From Jiella pelagia (GTDB taxonomy: Bacteria; Pseudomonadota; Alphaproteobacteria; Rhizobiales; Rhizobiaceae): a stretch of 64,000 nt of DNA. The stretch's first letter is position 1; the number at the start of each line of letters is the position of its first letter. The stretch is from NCBI RefSeq assembly GCF_026898155.1, contig NZ_CP114028.1:62001-126000 (forward strand), in the 5' to 3' direction. Under the pieces are notes generated by a model. That model saw only the letters and a program-made list of their open reading frames with translations. It made no database searches and was not told the DNA's origin. Positions 10,585 through 19,823 of this stretch are shown piece by piece. The position numbers and the translations under genes were made by a program.

Positions 10585-10935
10585 CATGACGAATCGGTCA
10601 GCCGCAACACATCAGGCAGAGCCATGGGGCGGCCTAGAAAATAGCCTTGCCCTCTCGGGACACCCAAGACACGCAAAGTGTCAAGTTCAGCTTGTGTTTC
10701 GATCCCTTCCGCCACGATAACGCATCCCGTTTCATGTCCGAAAAAAATCAAAGCCGAAGCGAGAGCCCGGCGTGCGGGATCTATATCCACGGAGCGAGTA
10801 AGCGCCATGTCCAACTTGATGATGTCTGGGTTTAGATGCAAGATATGCTGAAGGCTTGAATAACCCGCACCAGCATCATCGATGGCAAGGCGAATGCCCT
10901 TGGCTCTCAGCTCATCGATTGCCCGCCGCAGCTTC

Positions 10936-12311
10936 GGTAGTGTCCGCGCTGGTGGTGGAAAATCGGACGTCAGAAGGTGTGACGGAGGTGGCCACCGGAT
11001 TGGCCGGCTAAGGTGGAGTTGCGAGACTTCAACCTGACCGGAGCACCCGATGACCGAGGACAGACTACCGCTTGCCGAGCTTCTGGCGAAAGCGGGAGAC
11101 GGCGATTTCCTGAGGACGATTGCCGAGAGTGTTATGCAGCTTCTGATGGAGGCCGACGTGGAGGGCATGATCGGCGCCGGGCGTCATGAACGCACCCTGG
11201 AGCGGGCGACCTATCGCAACGGCTACCGGGACCGTTCGCTCGACACGCGGCTCGGCTCCTTACAGCTTCGTATCCCCAAGCTTCGGCAGGGCAGCTACTT
11301 CCCGCCGTTTCTGGAACCGAGGAAGCTCTCGGAGAAGGCCTTGGTCGCAGTCATCCAGGAGGCCTGGATCAGCGGCGTCTCGACTCGCAGGGTCGACGAT
11401 CTGGTGCAGGCCATGGGGCTGTCGGGGATCGGCAAGAGCACGGTATCGAAGCTGTGCAAGGACATCGACGAGCGCGTCGGCGGCTTCCTCGATCGCCCGC
11501 TTGCCGGCGACTGGCCCTATCTCTGGCTGGACGCGACCTATTTGAAGCAGCGCGAAGGCGGAAGGATCATCTCGGTCGCGGCGATAATCGCCGTGGCGGT
11601 GAACACGGACGGCAAGCGCGAGATCGTGGGCCTCCACATCGGCCCGTCGGAAGCGGAGACCTTCTGGTCGACCTTCCTCAAGAGCCTGGTGCGCCGCGGC
11701 CTGTCCGGCGTGAAGCTGGTGATCTCGGATGCCCACGAAGGGCTGAAGGCGGCCATCCGCCGGGTGTTCAGCGCCTCCTGGCAGCGCTGCCGCGTCCACT
11801 GGATGCGCAACGCCCTGTCCTATGTCCCGAAGGCGCAGCAGAGCATGGCGGCGGCGGCGCTACGCCAGGCTTTCATCCAGCCCGATCGCGCCGGCGCCGC
11901 CCAAGCGCTGCGCCAAGTCGCCGACCAACTCCGGGGAAAATGCCCCAAGCTCGGCGGCTTCATCGACGACAGCGAGACCGACGTGCTGGCGCATCTGGAC
12001 TTCCCCAGCCAGCACCGGACCCGGATCCATTCGACCAATTCCCTGGAGCGCCTGAACAAGGAGGTGAAGCGGCGCGCCGATGTCGTCGGCATCTTCCCGA
12101 ACGAAGGCTCGATCATCCGCCTCATCGGCGCCGTTCTGCTCGAGGCCAATGACGAGTGGCAGACGCAGAACCGCTACATGCAGACCGAGCCCATGGCCGA
12201 ACTCATGGCCGCCAGAACTAAACCCGAAACCGCACGTATTTCCACCGCAGCCGCCTGAAACGGAGCCGCTTCAGTTACACCGCAATTTCCACCACGTTGA
12301 CGGACACGACC
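10936..12311 (+). mobile_element. IS256-family element inserted in the EAL gene
   Basis: Imperfect terminal repeats pair GGTAGTGTCCG at 10936 with the complement of the sequence ending at 12311 (GGTCGTGTCCG). They are flanked by the 8-bp duplication GCAGCTTC at 10928-10935 and 12312-12319. The transposase frame is intact, so this copy could be active. Its ends resemble those of the IS256 in trbJ, but the coding sequences are clearly different. Confidence 0.88.
11050..12258 (+). CDS. IS256 family transposase
   Basis: A 402-residue mutator-type transposase, full length for the family. It shows the DDE-region signatures [10 protein letters not shown] (first Asp), VKLVISDAHEGLKAA (second Asp) and TNSLERLNKEVKRR (Glu), plus the RCRVHWMRN segment. 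The start at 11050 follows the left inverted repeat by about 110 bp. No lesions were seen. Confidence 0.93.
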   Translation: MTEDRLPLAELLAKAGDGDFLRTIAESVMQLLMEADVEGMIGAGRHERTLERATYRNGYRDRSLDTRLGSLQLRIPKLRQGSYFPPFLEPRKLSEKALVAVIQEAWISGVSTRRVDDLVQAMGLSGIGKSTVSKLCKDIDERVGGFLDRPLAGDWPYLWLDATYLKQREGGRIISVAAIIAVAVNTDGKREIVGLHIGPSEAETFWSTFLKSLVRRGLSGVKLVISDAHEGLKAAIRRVFSASWQRCRVHWMRNALSYVPKAQQSMAAAALRQAFIQPDRAGAAQALRQVADQLRGKCPKLGGFIDDSETDVLAHLDFPSQHRTRIHSTNSLERLNKEVKRRADVVGIFPNEGSIIRLIGAVLLEANDEWQTQNRYMQTEPMAELMAARTKPETARISTAAA

Positions 12312-13421
12312 GCAGCTTCGTGTAATCATCGACTAAGGCATGCTCTGTGACCTCTACGACTAGACGATGATTTGGTTGGTCGATGAATAATTTTTGAAAC
12401 GCATCGCTCATGATGGTCTCTGGAGAGGCATTGATGGATAGAAACGTATCTTCAGGAAGTGCGTGAAGAGCGTTCAAGGCCTTGCCGATCGCAGCCATCT
12501 CTAATCTTGCTCCACAACCCACCTCGGCGGCATCATGAAACCATAGGTCGGGTGTTCGGTAGGGTTCGGCGGTAAAGCGGCAAAGCGCCTCAAACCCGAC
12601 CGGGCGTGATGATCGAAAGTTCCAGATCGGTTGGTAGAGAAATTTGTAATCGTCGCCGTGGATAATCTTCTCGATGCTGAACCGCTTTTGATCAATTTCA
12701 CGCTGGACATTGATACTGCGGCTTATCTGATTTGCAGCCATGTCTGCAAACACCCGCATCACCTGCAGATCGCGTTCGTTGAGAGATTTATTCGGATGGG
12801 GACTTAGACAGCAAAACATCCCGAACGGCTCCCCATCATAATGACGTAAAGGGACGCTCATATTGGCTCGTATTGGAAGTACGTGAGTAATCGGCAACGA
12901 TTGCGCAATTGGATGATCAGCCGTATCTCTGATGAGTTCCGGGAGGTGACCATCGAGGACATGCTGGCAATAGCTGCTGTCGAGTGGGTAGGAATTCCCG
13001 ACTTGGACCAGGTGCTCAAATCCAGGCGCATCAACATGCCTGAGAATAACCCGTCCCTCCACCACTTCGGAGATATACGCGACCTCCATCCCCATATGGC
13101 AGCGCAAAGCTGCAAGGGCCTTCGTTATGGCATCTTCGGCGGCCTCCCCATTTTTTCCTGTGAGGATATTTCCAAACACTGCGTACTCCAGAGATGCAAA
13201 TTCGGCTTTGGATGGTAGCTTAATTTATGCATAACTCTGCAATCTTTGATGTTAACAACAGGTTGCAAAAATTTCCGGATCGCAAATTTGTGATGCCGGT
13301 TTTACAATTAGCCAGACATGATTGTCGTAACTCCATCTTATTAAATTCTGGCATCGCCTAATTAGAATTGATTAAGAAGTGTTCATATATTGCTTGAATC
13401 CTTAGATAGAAGGATCATGGA

Positions 13422-14543
13422 ATGATGCTGGCATTCATGCCGGGAGGCGACCATCTCGCTCTGGTCCACGGCGTAGCAATGCTGGCTTTGGTGACGTTGA
13501 CCTACGGCTTCATGATCCGAGCGCCGGCTTCGGTACTCTCTCGCGGGATCGCCATCGGGCTCACATTTGGTTCCGGCGCAGTGCTGGCCATGGTTGATCC
13601 TTTGAAGATAGATCCCGGCATAATCCTTGACGGTCGCGGCGTGATCCTCGTGCTCGTGGGTGCATTTGGCGGCCCTCTGGCTGCTGGTGTCGCCTCTGCA
13701 TGCGCGCTTGTCTACCGGATTTGGCTCGGTGGCGCGGGCATGCCGGTTGGCGTTCTGACGATCATGGCCGCCGCCGCGACTGGAGTAATCTTCGCTAATT
13801 TTGTTCCGCGCATACAGGGCGGCTATGACATGAAGCGGCTGAGCGCCCTGGCTGCCGTCGGCAGCGTCCATAGCATCTTTCTTGCGCTCGTGCCGCTGTT
13901 CGTGACCGGGTCCAGTATTCTGGCGACGATCCCGCTTCACATGATTATGAACTTCCTCGGCATTCTCGTTCTGGGTCACTTTCTGTCATCGGAGGAAAAT
14001 CGGCGGCATGCAATTCGGCTCCTGCAACGCGAGGCCGAGACGGACCCTTTGACGGGGCTTTTAAACCGGCGCGTGCTGGATCGATCTACCGAGGTGCTTT
14101 TTGACCACTGCCGTCGAGCAGGCCGTCCGGTGTCATTGCTAATGATCGATGTGGATCGCTTTAAAGTAATCAACGACCGCTGGGGGCACAGCGTCGGCGA
14201 CCGGATGCTGCGCCAAGTCGCAGATACCGTCCGCGCGAATAGCCGCTCCAACGACATCATCGCGCGCTATGGCGGCGAAGAAATCGTCATGCTGATGCCT
14301 GATGCATCGGGCAATTTTGCTGTAGAGATTGCCGAGCGCATCCGCAGCGCAATAGACACAGATGTTTTTCATCTCTCCCGTGACATCGCAAACGTCACCG
14401 TCAGCATCGGTGTTGCGACGGCTTGCGAAAACCACGACTTTGGGAAGCTTTTTGTTGAGGCAGACAGCGCGGTGTATCGCGCTAAGGCCTTTGGACGGAA
14501 TCAAGTGATTCCATTCAGTGGGCTTCTTCCGGCAGCGGCATAA
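13422..14543 (+). CDS. membrane diguanylate cyclase (5TM-GGDEF)
   Basis: A 373-residue protein. The N-terminal half has about five to six membrane segments resembling a 5TM-LYT sensor, with the core DGRGVILVLVGAFGGPLAAG around 67-86. The C-terminal GGDEF domain starts near DPLTGLLNRR. The active site is RYGGEE (about 282-287), and RSND nearby fits an RxxD inhibitory site, so both catalysis and feedback inhibition look intact. It would make c-di-GMP at the membrane. The 242-bp gap to the divergent EAL gene should hold both promoters. Confidence 0.92.
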   Translation: MMLAFMPGGDHLALVHGVAMLALVTLTYGFMIRAPASVLSRGIAIGLTFGSGAVLAMVDPLKIDPGIILDGRGVILVLVGAFGGPLAAGVASACALVYRIWLGGAGMPVGVLTIMAAAATGVIFANFVPRIQGGYDMKRLSALAAVGSVHSIFLALVPLFVTGSSILATIPLHMIMNFLGILVLGHFLSSEENRRHAIRLLQREAETDPLTGLLNRRVLDRSTEVLFDHCRRAGRPVSLLMIDVDRFKVINDRWGHSVGDRMLRQVADTVRANSRSNDIIARYGGEEIVMLMPDASGNFAVEIAERIRSAIDTDVFHLSRDIANVTVSIGVATACENHDFGKLFVEADSAVYRAKAFGRNQVIPFSGLLPAAA

Positions 14544-14708
14544 TCGTAAGCGCCATCGCTATCCCATCTTGCTCATCGCGGCGTAGCCCGCGAGTTCGGG
14601 CCTTTCGGACGAGGGGAAAGGCTTGGAGCCATGTCAATGTCATGTGCTGAGTAAGCACCCGGCAGGAACCGCCTTGCATGGAGCGTTGGCCGGTAGCTGA
14701 CTGTCGGT

Positions 14709-15110
14709 ATGGATATTCATACTGACAGTCATCGTGTTCGACTGTTCGACGGCTCGAGATCGTCGAGACTGGGCGGCGGCGGCGCTGGTCTTCGGAAGAG
14801 AAGATCAGGATTGTCGAGGAGAGCCTGGCAGAGCCACGGCTGGCCTCGTCGACGGCGCGTCGACATGGGATTTCGAACACAGCTCATATTCGCCTGGCGC
14901 CGCGCCTATCGCGAAGGCCGGCTTGGCGACTGTGGGGCGACGGGGTTCGTGCCGGCGATCATGGCACCAGAGTTGCCCGACATAAAGGCGGGGCACAGCA
15001 GTGGCCGCGTGGAGGTGGTGACGATCAATGGTCGCCGCATCATCGCTGATCCGAACGTTGACGTGGTGGCGCTGGTGCGGATCGTGCAGGCACTGGAGAG
15101 CTTGGCATGA
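14709..15110 (+). pseudogene. tnpA: IS66 TnpA, decayed
   Basis: TnpA is the small helix-turn-helix protein of IS66. Its expected sequence is scattered over frames. One frame holds RRLEIVETGRRRRWSSEEK and ASSTARRHGISN. Another, from about 14885, holds FAWRRAYREGRLGDCG through the stop at 15110. The start region seems to lack a base after ATGG, there is a TGA where Arg is expected in the YSY-QSSCSTV segment, and the frame shifts again at about 14882. Several lesions make this a true pseudogene. Confidence 0.7.
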
Positions 15111-15454
15111 TCCCGATCCCGAGCGGTGTTCGGGTCTGGCTGGCGACGGGGCATGTCGATATGCGCAAGGGCTTTCCCGGCCTGTCGCTGCTGGTCCAGG
15201 AGACGCTGAAGGGCGATCCGATGGGCGGCCACCTGTTCGTATTCCGCGGCCGACGTGGCGATCTGATCAAGGTAATCTGGCACGATGGCCAGGGCGCCTG
15301 CCTGTTCACGAAGCGGCTGGAGCGGGGCCGCTTCGTCTGGCCTTCGCCGGCGGACGGCACGGTGACGATCTCGCCGGCGCAGCTCGGCTATCTGTTGGAA
15401 GGGATCGACTGGCGTCATCCCCAGAGAACCTGGCGTCCGAGTGCGGTTGGATAG
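15107..15454 (+). CDS. tnpB: IS66 family accessory protein TnpB
   Basis: A 115-residue protein of normal length, with GVRVWLATGHVDMRKGFPGL at the start and the conserved LFVFRGRRGDLIKVIWHDGQ core. Its ATGA start overlaps the tnpA stop, the standard IS66 arrangement. No lesion. Confidence 0.92.
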   Translation: MIPIPSGVRVWLATGHVDMRKGFPGLSLLVQETLKGDPMGGHLFVFRGRRGDLIKVIWHDGQGACLFTKRLERGRFVWPSPADGTVTISPAQLGYLLEGIDWRHPQRTWRPSAVG

Positions 15455-15826
15455 TTAAAAGCCTTGTATTGCAGGGGTTTTGTGGCAGAATCGATGGCAG
15501 TCATCAACTGCTTCGGGCCTTCCTCCATGGCCGCCGCGCCGGACGACATCGCCGCCCTGAAAGCCGCCCTCGCGGCGGCCGAACGCGAGCGTGACGAGGC
15601 CGTGGCGGACGCCGCCCGCGCTAAGGCGGCGGCATCAGGTGCCGAAGCCCTGATCGCGCATCTGACGCTGGAGATCGAGAAGCTCAAGCGCGAGGCTCTA
15701 TGGGACGCGTTCGGAGAAGAAGGCGCGTCTCCTCGACCAGTTGGAGATGCAACTCGATGACGCCCAGGCGGCCGCGACCGAGGACGAGCTTGCCGCCGAG
15801 CAGGCCGCGGCGAAGACGACGGTCGT

Positions 15827-17148
15827 GGGACTGTCAGGAATTCCGTGTGTGGGCGGGCTTTTTAACATTGTCAGGCCATGGCCCGTGTGAAGCGCTCTCC
15901 GTAGATTATGGCGAACTGCGCCTTGGCCATCGCCCACTCACGCGGCGCCATCTTCCACTCCTTCTCGGCCCGGTTCAAGACAAGAAAGAGGAGCTTCATT
16001 GCCGCGTCGTCGCTCGGGAAATGGCCGCGGGCGCGGACAGCCCGGCGAAGCTTGGAGTTCAGTGCTTCGATAGCGTTCGTCGTGTAGACGATTTTGCGAA
16101 CTTCCTCGGGGAAGGCGAAGAACGGGACGACCTCGGCCCAGGCCCGGCGCCAGCTCTGGCCGATGGCTTTGTATTTCTGACCCCATTCACCCTCCTCGAA
16201 CGCCGTCAGGGCCTTCTCGGCAGTCCCGGCATTGCTCGCCCGATAGATCTCCTTCAGCGCGGCCGCGACGGCCTTGCGGTCTTTGTAGGAGGTGAAGTCG
16301 AGGCTGTGGCGCAGGAGGTGGACGATGCAGGTCTGAACCGTCGCGTCGGGAAAGACCGCGGTGATCGCCTCGGGAAAGCCCTTCAGGCCGTCGACGACAG
16401 CGAGGAGGACGTCCTCGACACCGCGGTTCTTCATCTCGTTCATGACCCGAAGCCAGAACTTCGCGCCCTCATTCTGCTCCAGCCAGAGGCCGAGGATCTC
16501 CTTCGTGCCGTCGGCCCGGACGCCGAGGGCGATGTGCACCGCCTTGTTGCGGACGAAGCCTTCGTCCCGGATTTTGACCCTCAGTGCGTCAAAGAAGACA
16601 AGGGGATAGACTGGCTCGAGCGGCCGGGCCTGCCAGGCGGCGACCTCGTCCAGAACGGCATCCGTCACGGCCGAGATCAGATCCGGCGAAACGTCGACGC
16701 CGTAAAGGTCGTGGAGATGCCCGACGATCTCGCGGTTGCTCATGCCGCGGGCGTACATCGAGACGACCTTCTCGTCGAAGCCGGGGAAACGACGTTGGTA
16801 TTTGGCGATGAGCTGCGGGTCGAAGCTCGACTGGCGATCCCGCGGGACGGCGAGCTTGAACTTGCCGCTCTCCGTCGTCACCGTCTTCTTGCCGTAGCCG
16901 TTGCGGCCGTTTCCAGCGCCGCTCTCGCCGGCAAGATGATGATCCATCTCGGCATTCAGCGCCCGTTCGGCGAGCGCCTTCTTCAACCCATCGAGCAACC
17001 CACCGGGATCAAAGGCGGTCTTGGCATCGGCGCCGGACAGAAGCTGGTCGAGAAGCGCGTCAGGGATACTGGGTTCTTTGCGGCGGGCCATGGGTGATCT
17101 CCTTCGGTCCCATTATGCCCGCCCACACACGGAATTCCTGACAGTCCC
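15827..17148 (-). mobile_element. IS256-family element nested in IS66 tnpC
   Basis: The ends are a perfect 32-bp inverted repeat beginning GGGACTGTCAGGAATTCCGT, with the 9-bp target duplication GACGGTCGT at 15818-15826 and 17149-17157. The element is 1322 bp with an intact transposase on the minus strand. The perfect repeats and clean duplication indicate a recent insertion. It is a different subtype from the other IS256 elements here. Confidence 0.92.
15871..17091 (-). CDS. IS256 family transposase
   Basis: A 406-residue mutator-type transposase. Signatures are PLVFFDALRVKIRD (first Asp), VLLAVVDGLKGFPEAI (second Asp), QTCIVHLLRHSLDF, and TTNAIEALNSKLRRAVRARG (Glu). The start at 17091 lies 57 bp inside the element. 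The frame is open throughout. Confidence 0.93.
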   Translation of the reverse strand: MARRKEPSIPDALLDQLLSGADAKTAFDPGGLLDGLKKALAERALNAEMDHHLAGESGAGNGRNGYGKKTVTTESGKFKLAVPRDRQSSFDPQLIAKYQRRFPGFDEKVVSMYARGMSNREIVGHLHDLYGVDVSPDLISAVTDAVLDEVAAWQARPLEPVYPLVFFDALRVKIRDEGFVRNKAVHIALGVRADGTKEILGLWLEQNEGAKFWLRVMNEMKNRGVEDVLLAVVDGLKGFPEAITAVFPDATVQTCIVHLLRHSLDFTSYKDRKAVAAALKEIYRASNAGTAEKALTAFEEGEWGQKYKAIGQSWRRAWAEVVPFFAFPEEVRKIVYTTNAIEALNSKLRRAVRARGHFPSDDAAMKLLFLVLNRAEKEWKMAPREWAMAKAQFAIIYGERFTRAMA

Positions 17149-18829
17149 GACGGTCGTCGAGGCCTTCACCCGCAAGCGCCCCTCGAAGAAGCCGTTCCCG
17201 GAGCATCTGCCGCGGGAACGGGTGGTCGTGCCGGCGCCGACCTCTTGCTCCTGCTGTGGTTCTGCTCGATTGTCGAAGCTCGGAGAGGCCATCACCGAGA
17301 CGCTGGAGCGTGATCCCGCGCCAGTGGAAGGTCATCCAGACCGTCAGGGAGAAGTTTATCTGCCGGGACTGCGAGACGATCATCCAGCCGCCGGCGCCGT
17401 TTTATCCCACGCCCCGCGGCTTCCTCGGTCCGAGCCTCCTGGCGATGATCCTGTTCGAGAAGTACGGACAACATCAGCCGCTCAATCGGCAGTCGGAGCG
17501 CTATGCCCACGAGAGGATCGACCTCAGCCTGTCGACCCTCGCCGACCAGGTCGGCGCCTGCGTCTATGCCCTGCGTCCTCTGCACGATCTGATCGAGCGT
17601 CATGTCCTTGCCGCCGAGCGGCTGCACGGTGACGACACAACTGTCCCGATCCTTGCCAAGGGCAGGACGGTAACCGGCCGGGTCTGGGTCTATGTCCGCG
17701 ATGATCGGCCGTTCGGGGGCCCGGCACCGCCGGCAGCCGTGTTCTACGCCTCCCGAGATCGCACGGCCGAGCATCCCGAGCGCCATCTCGCCGGCTATGG
17801 CGGGATCCTCCAGGCTGACGCCTATCCGGGTTACGGCGGTCTGTACTCCATCGATCGATGTCCCGGGCCGATAACCGAGGCGCCGTGTTGGGCCCATTCA
17901 CGCCGCAAGTTCTTCGAACTCGCCGATATCGCCAAGAGTGCGCGGCGGGGAAAGAACGCGGCACCGATCTCGCCACTAGCGCTGGAGGCGGTGAAGCGCA
18001 TCGACGTCCTGTTCGACATCGAGCGCGAGGTACACGGCCGCTCGGCCGAAGAGCGTCTCGCCGTTCGGCAAGAACGGAGCATCCCTGTTCTCGCCGCCCT
18101 GGAGGACTGGATGCGGACCGAGCGGGCGCGCCTGTCGCGCCATGCTCCGGTCGCCAAGGCCATGGATTACATGCTGACGCGCTGGGAGGGCTTCGCCCGC
18201 TTCACCGCCGACGGCAGAATCTGTCTTACGAACAACGCTGCCGAGCGAGCGATCCGCGGCCTGGCCCTCGGGCGCAAGTCCTGGCTCTTCGCCGGCTCCG
18301 ATCGGGGCGCCGACCGCTGCGCCTTCATGCTGATCCTGATCGCCACCGCCAGGCTGAACGACATCGACCCGCAGGCCTGGCTCGCCGACGTTCTCACCCG
18401 CATCGCCGATCTTCCGCAGTCCCGGCTCGGCGAACTCCTGCCATGGAATTGGGCAACAGGCGATGCGTCGGACGAACGGGTCGCTGCCTGACGCAGCTCA
18501 TGCGTCACGCCGTACGCACCAACCCCCTCAACACCCCCGTTATGCCTACATACGCCGTGACGGTTTTGAACTTCCGGAAAAGTGTTATGCGGCCTGCTCC
18601 CGGTCGATCGGTTGCAAATGATGCCACAATGGACCGTAGCTCGTGGGCGAGGTGCCCGGACCTCACCGGCACCTCGCCTATGAGTTCGCCACAACTCGCC
18701 AGCGGGTCAAGCCGAAAGACGCAAGCCGGAAAAATCAATCGAAAAGAAGAAAATCAGCCTCCCGCGGTCCACGCCGGATGCGTACTGTGCTGATACTCGC
18801 ACGAAGCCAGCTCGGCGGTTTGATTAGCA

Positions 18830-19816
18830 CTATCGACCCGCTCGTATTGACTTCGAATAATCGTCATCCGGCGAAAGTCTTCCGGCTTTTGCAGTGATCG
18901 CGGCACGTTGACGCAGCGCCCCAATTGAACCCTCCCAGGGCAACACTTTCTGGTCACGCAGATAGCCCGGCAGGTAACCGGACAGAAGGATTCGCCAGTC
19001 GGTTGGCAAGCCGGGTCCGATCATCTTCGCCAGATCGAACACGACCGTCGTGCAGTTGGCTGTCAGCGTGTTGTAGAAGGCGGGGTTCCATGTCAGATCG
19101 TTACCCTCATCGACATACTCCACGAAGAGCGTCTGCATCGCTTTCCGAGGGATGTCGATAGGATAGAGATAGACGTCCTCTTTGCGGATGTTCGTGCGCA
19201 GGTAAAGGATGTCCCGCTCCGTGGCTGCGATCAGCGCCAACTCGTAGGACTTGAAGAACCCGGCAAGGGAGGAAAACTCTTCGTCCCATTGGCGCCGGAT
19301 CTCGACCGAAAAAACGACATGGCGACCGTCCGAGAAGCCAAAACTCACCAGCGTATGCGCGATTGCATCGATGCCCCAGTAGGACAAAGTGACGTCCATG
19401 CTCGACAAGTCAGCGAGATCGTAGTGTTCCGTCGTCCATCTCTCGACGAAGACATCGCGGCTCGTCCAGTCGAAATCACGGACATTCTCCAGCGTGGCGA
19501 TTCGGCCTTCGTGTCGACCGGTCACGATGCGCGAGACGTCCGCTGCCCATTTGCGGTCATTGCGTGGCTCGATCGACCACCACCAGGCGGAAAAGCCGAC
19601 GAACAGTAAGGCGATCATAGCCCAGCAGAGCCGAGGATATCTCCATCTGAGCGATGAGGCGACGGCGATCATGGCGAGCCAAGACGCCACGAGCGCGAAG
19701 CGACTGGCGAGGGGTTCCCCGGCATGGTACCAGAGAGCCATCGCGCTCCACGCCAGGAAAGCAAGGGCGACAACGGCGAGCACCCCCAGGGCAAGCCAAC
19801 GTCCAGCACGCATCAT
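18830..19816 (-). CDS. DUF4105 (Lnb N-terminal periplasmic) membrane protein
   Basis: A 328-residue protein with two to three N-terminal membrane segments (about 8-30, 37-57, 63-82) and a periplasmic domain. The region ITGRHEGRIATLENVRDFDW, then SYWGIDAIAHTLVSFGFSDG and NPAFYNTLTANCTTVVFD matches the DUF4105 family. Its Cys/His pattern suggests a papain-like or lipoprotein-transacylase-type fold, but function is unproven. The IS66 right end lies only 37 bp beyond the stop; the protein end looks natural. The lipoprotein gene follows upstream with an 8-bp gap, so the two are probably co-transcribed. Confidence 0.82.
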   Translation of the reverse strand: MMRAGRWLALGVLAVVALAFLAWSAMALWYHAGEPLASRFALVASWLAMIAVASSLRWRYPRLCWAMIALLFVGFSAWWWSIEPRNDRKWAADVSRIVTGRHEGRIATLENVRDFDWTSRDVFVERWTTEHYDLADLSSMDVTLSYWGIDAIAHTLVSFGFSDGRHVVFSVEIRRQWDEEFSSLAGFFKSYELALIAATERDILYLRTNIRKEDVYLYPIDIPRKAMQTLFVEYVDEGNDLTWNPAFYNTLTANCTTVVFDLAKMIGPGLPTDWRILLSGYLPGYLRDQKVLPWEGSIGALRQRAAITAKAGRLSPDDDYSKSIRAGR

Positions 19817-19823
19817 GGCCGCG

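Larger units (their letters stand above)
10569..13179 (-). pseudogene. GAF-EAL cyclic-di-GMP phosphodiesterase, interrupted by IS256
   Basis: The minus-strand gene is split into 13179-12312 and 10935-10569. Excising the IS256 and one copy of its 8-bp target duplication gives a continuous 408-residue protein. Residues ~10-150 are a GAF-like sensor. The rest is an EAL domain with the key motifs: FEALCRF (EAL), LSINASPE, EVTEH, DDAGAGYSSL, KLDMAL, VAEGIETQAEL and GQGYFLGRP. All expected metal and catalytic residues seem present, so it would have hydrolysed c-di-GMP before insertion. It is divergent from the GGDEF gene at 13422, suggesting paired control of c-di-GMP. Confidence 0.88.
15494..18491 (+). 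pseudogene. tnpC: IS66 transposase TnpC, split by IS256 and shifted twice
   Basis: The gene runs 15494-15826 and resumes at 17158. A frameshift at 15692-15698 (GAGGCTC) separates KLKRE from LYGTRSEKKARLLDQLEMQ. A second one-base insertion at 17306-17312 (GAGCGTG) separates ITETLE from VIPRQWKVIQTVREKF. With the IS256 and both bases removed the length is 554 residues. Zinc-finger-like cysteines sit in PTSCSCCGSA, and the catalytic region includes GDDTTVPILAKG, ADAYPGYGGLY and TNNAAERAIRGLALGRK. The Met at 15527 is an alternative start. Confidence 0.85.
14651..18785 (+). mobile_element. IS66-family element carrying a nested IS256
   Basis: Left end GTAAGCACCCGGCAGGAACC at 14651 pairs with the right end 18766-18785. 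The 8-bp target duplication TGTGCTGA is at 14643-14650 and 18786-18793. Order: tnpA (decayed), tnpB (intact), tnpC (interrupted by a 1322-bp IS256). The non-coding tail after tnpC is shared with the remnant at 3545-4034. Confidence 0.9.
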
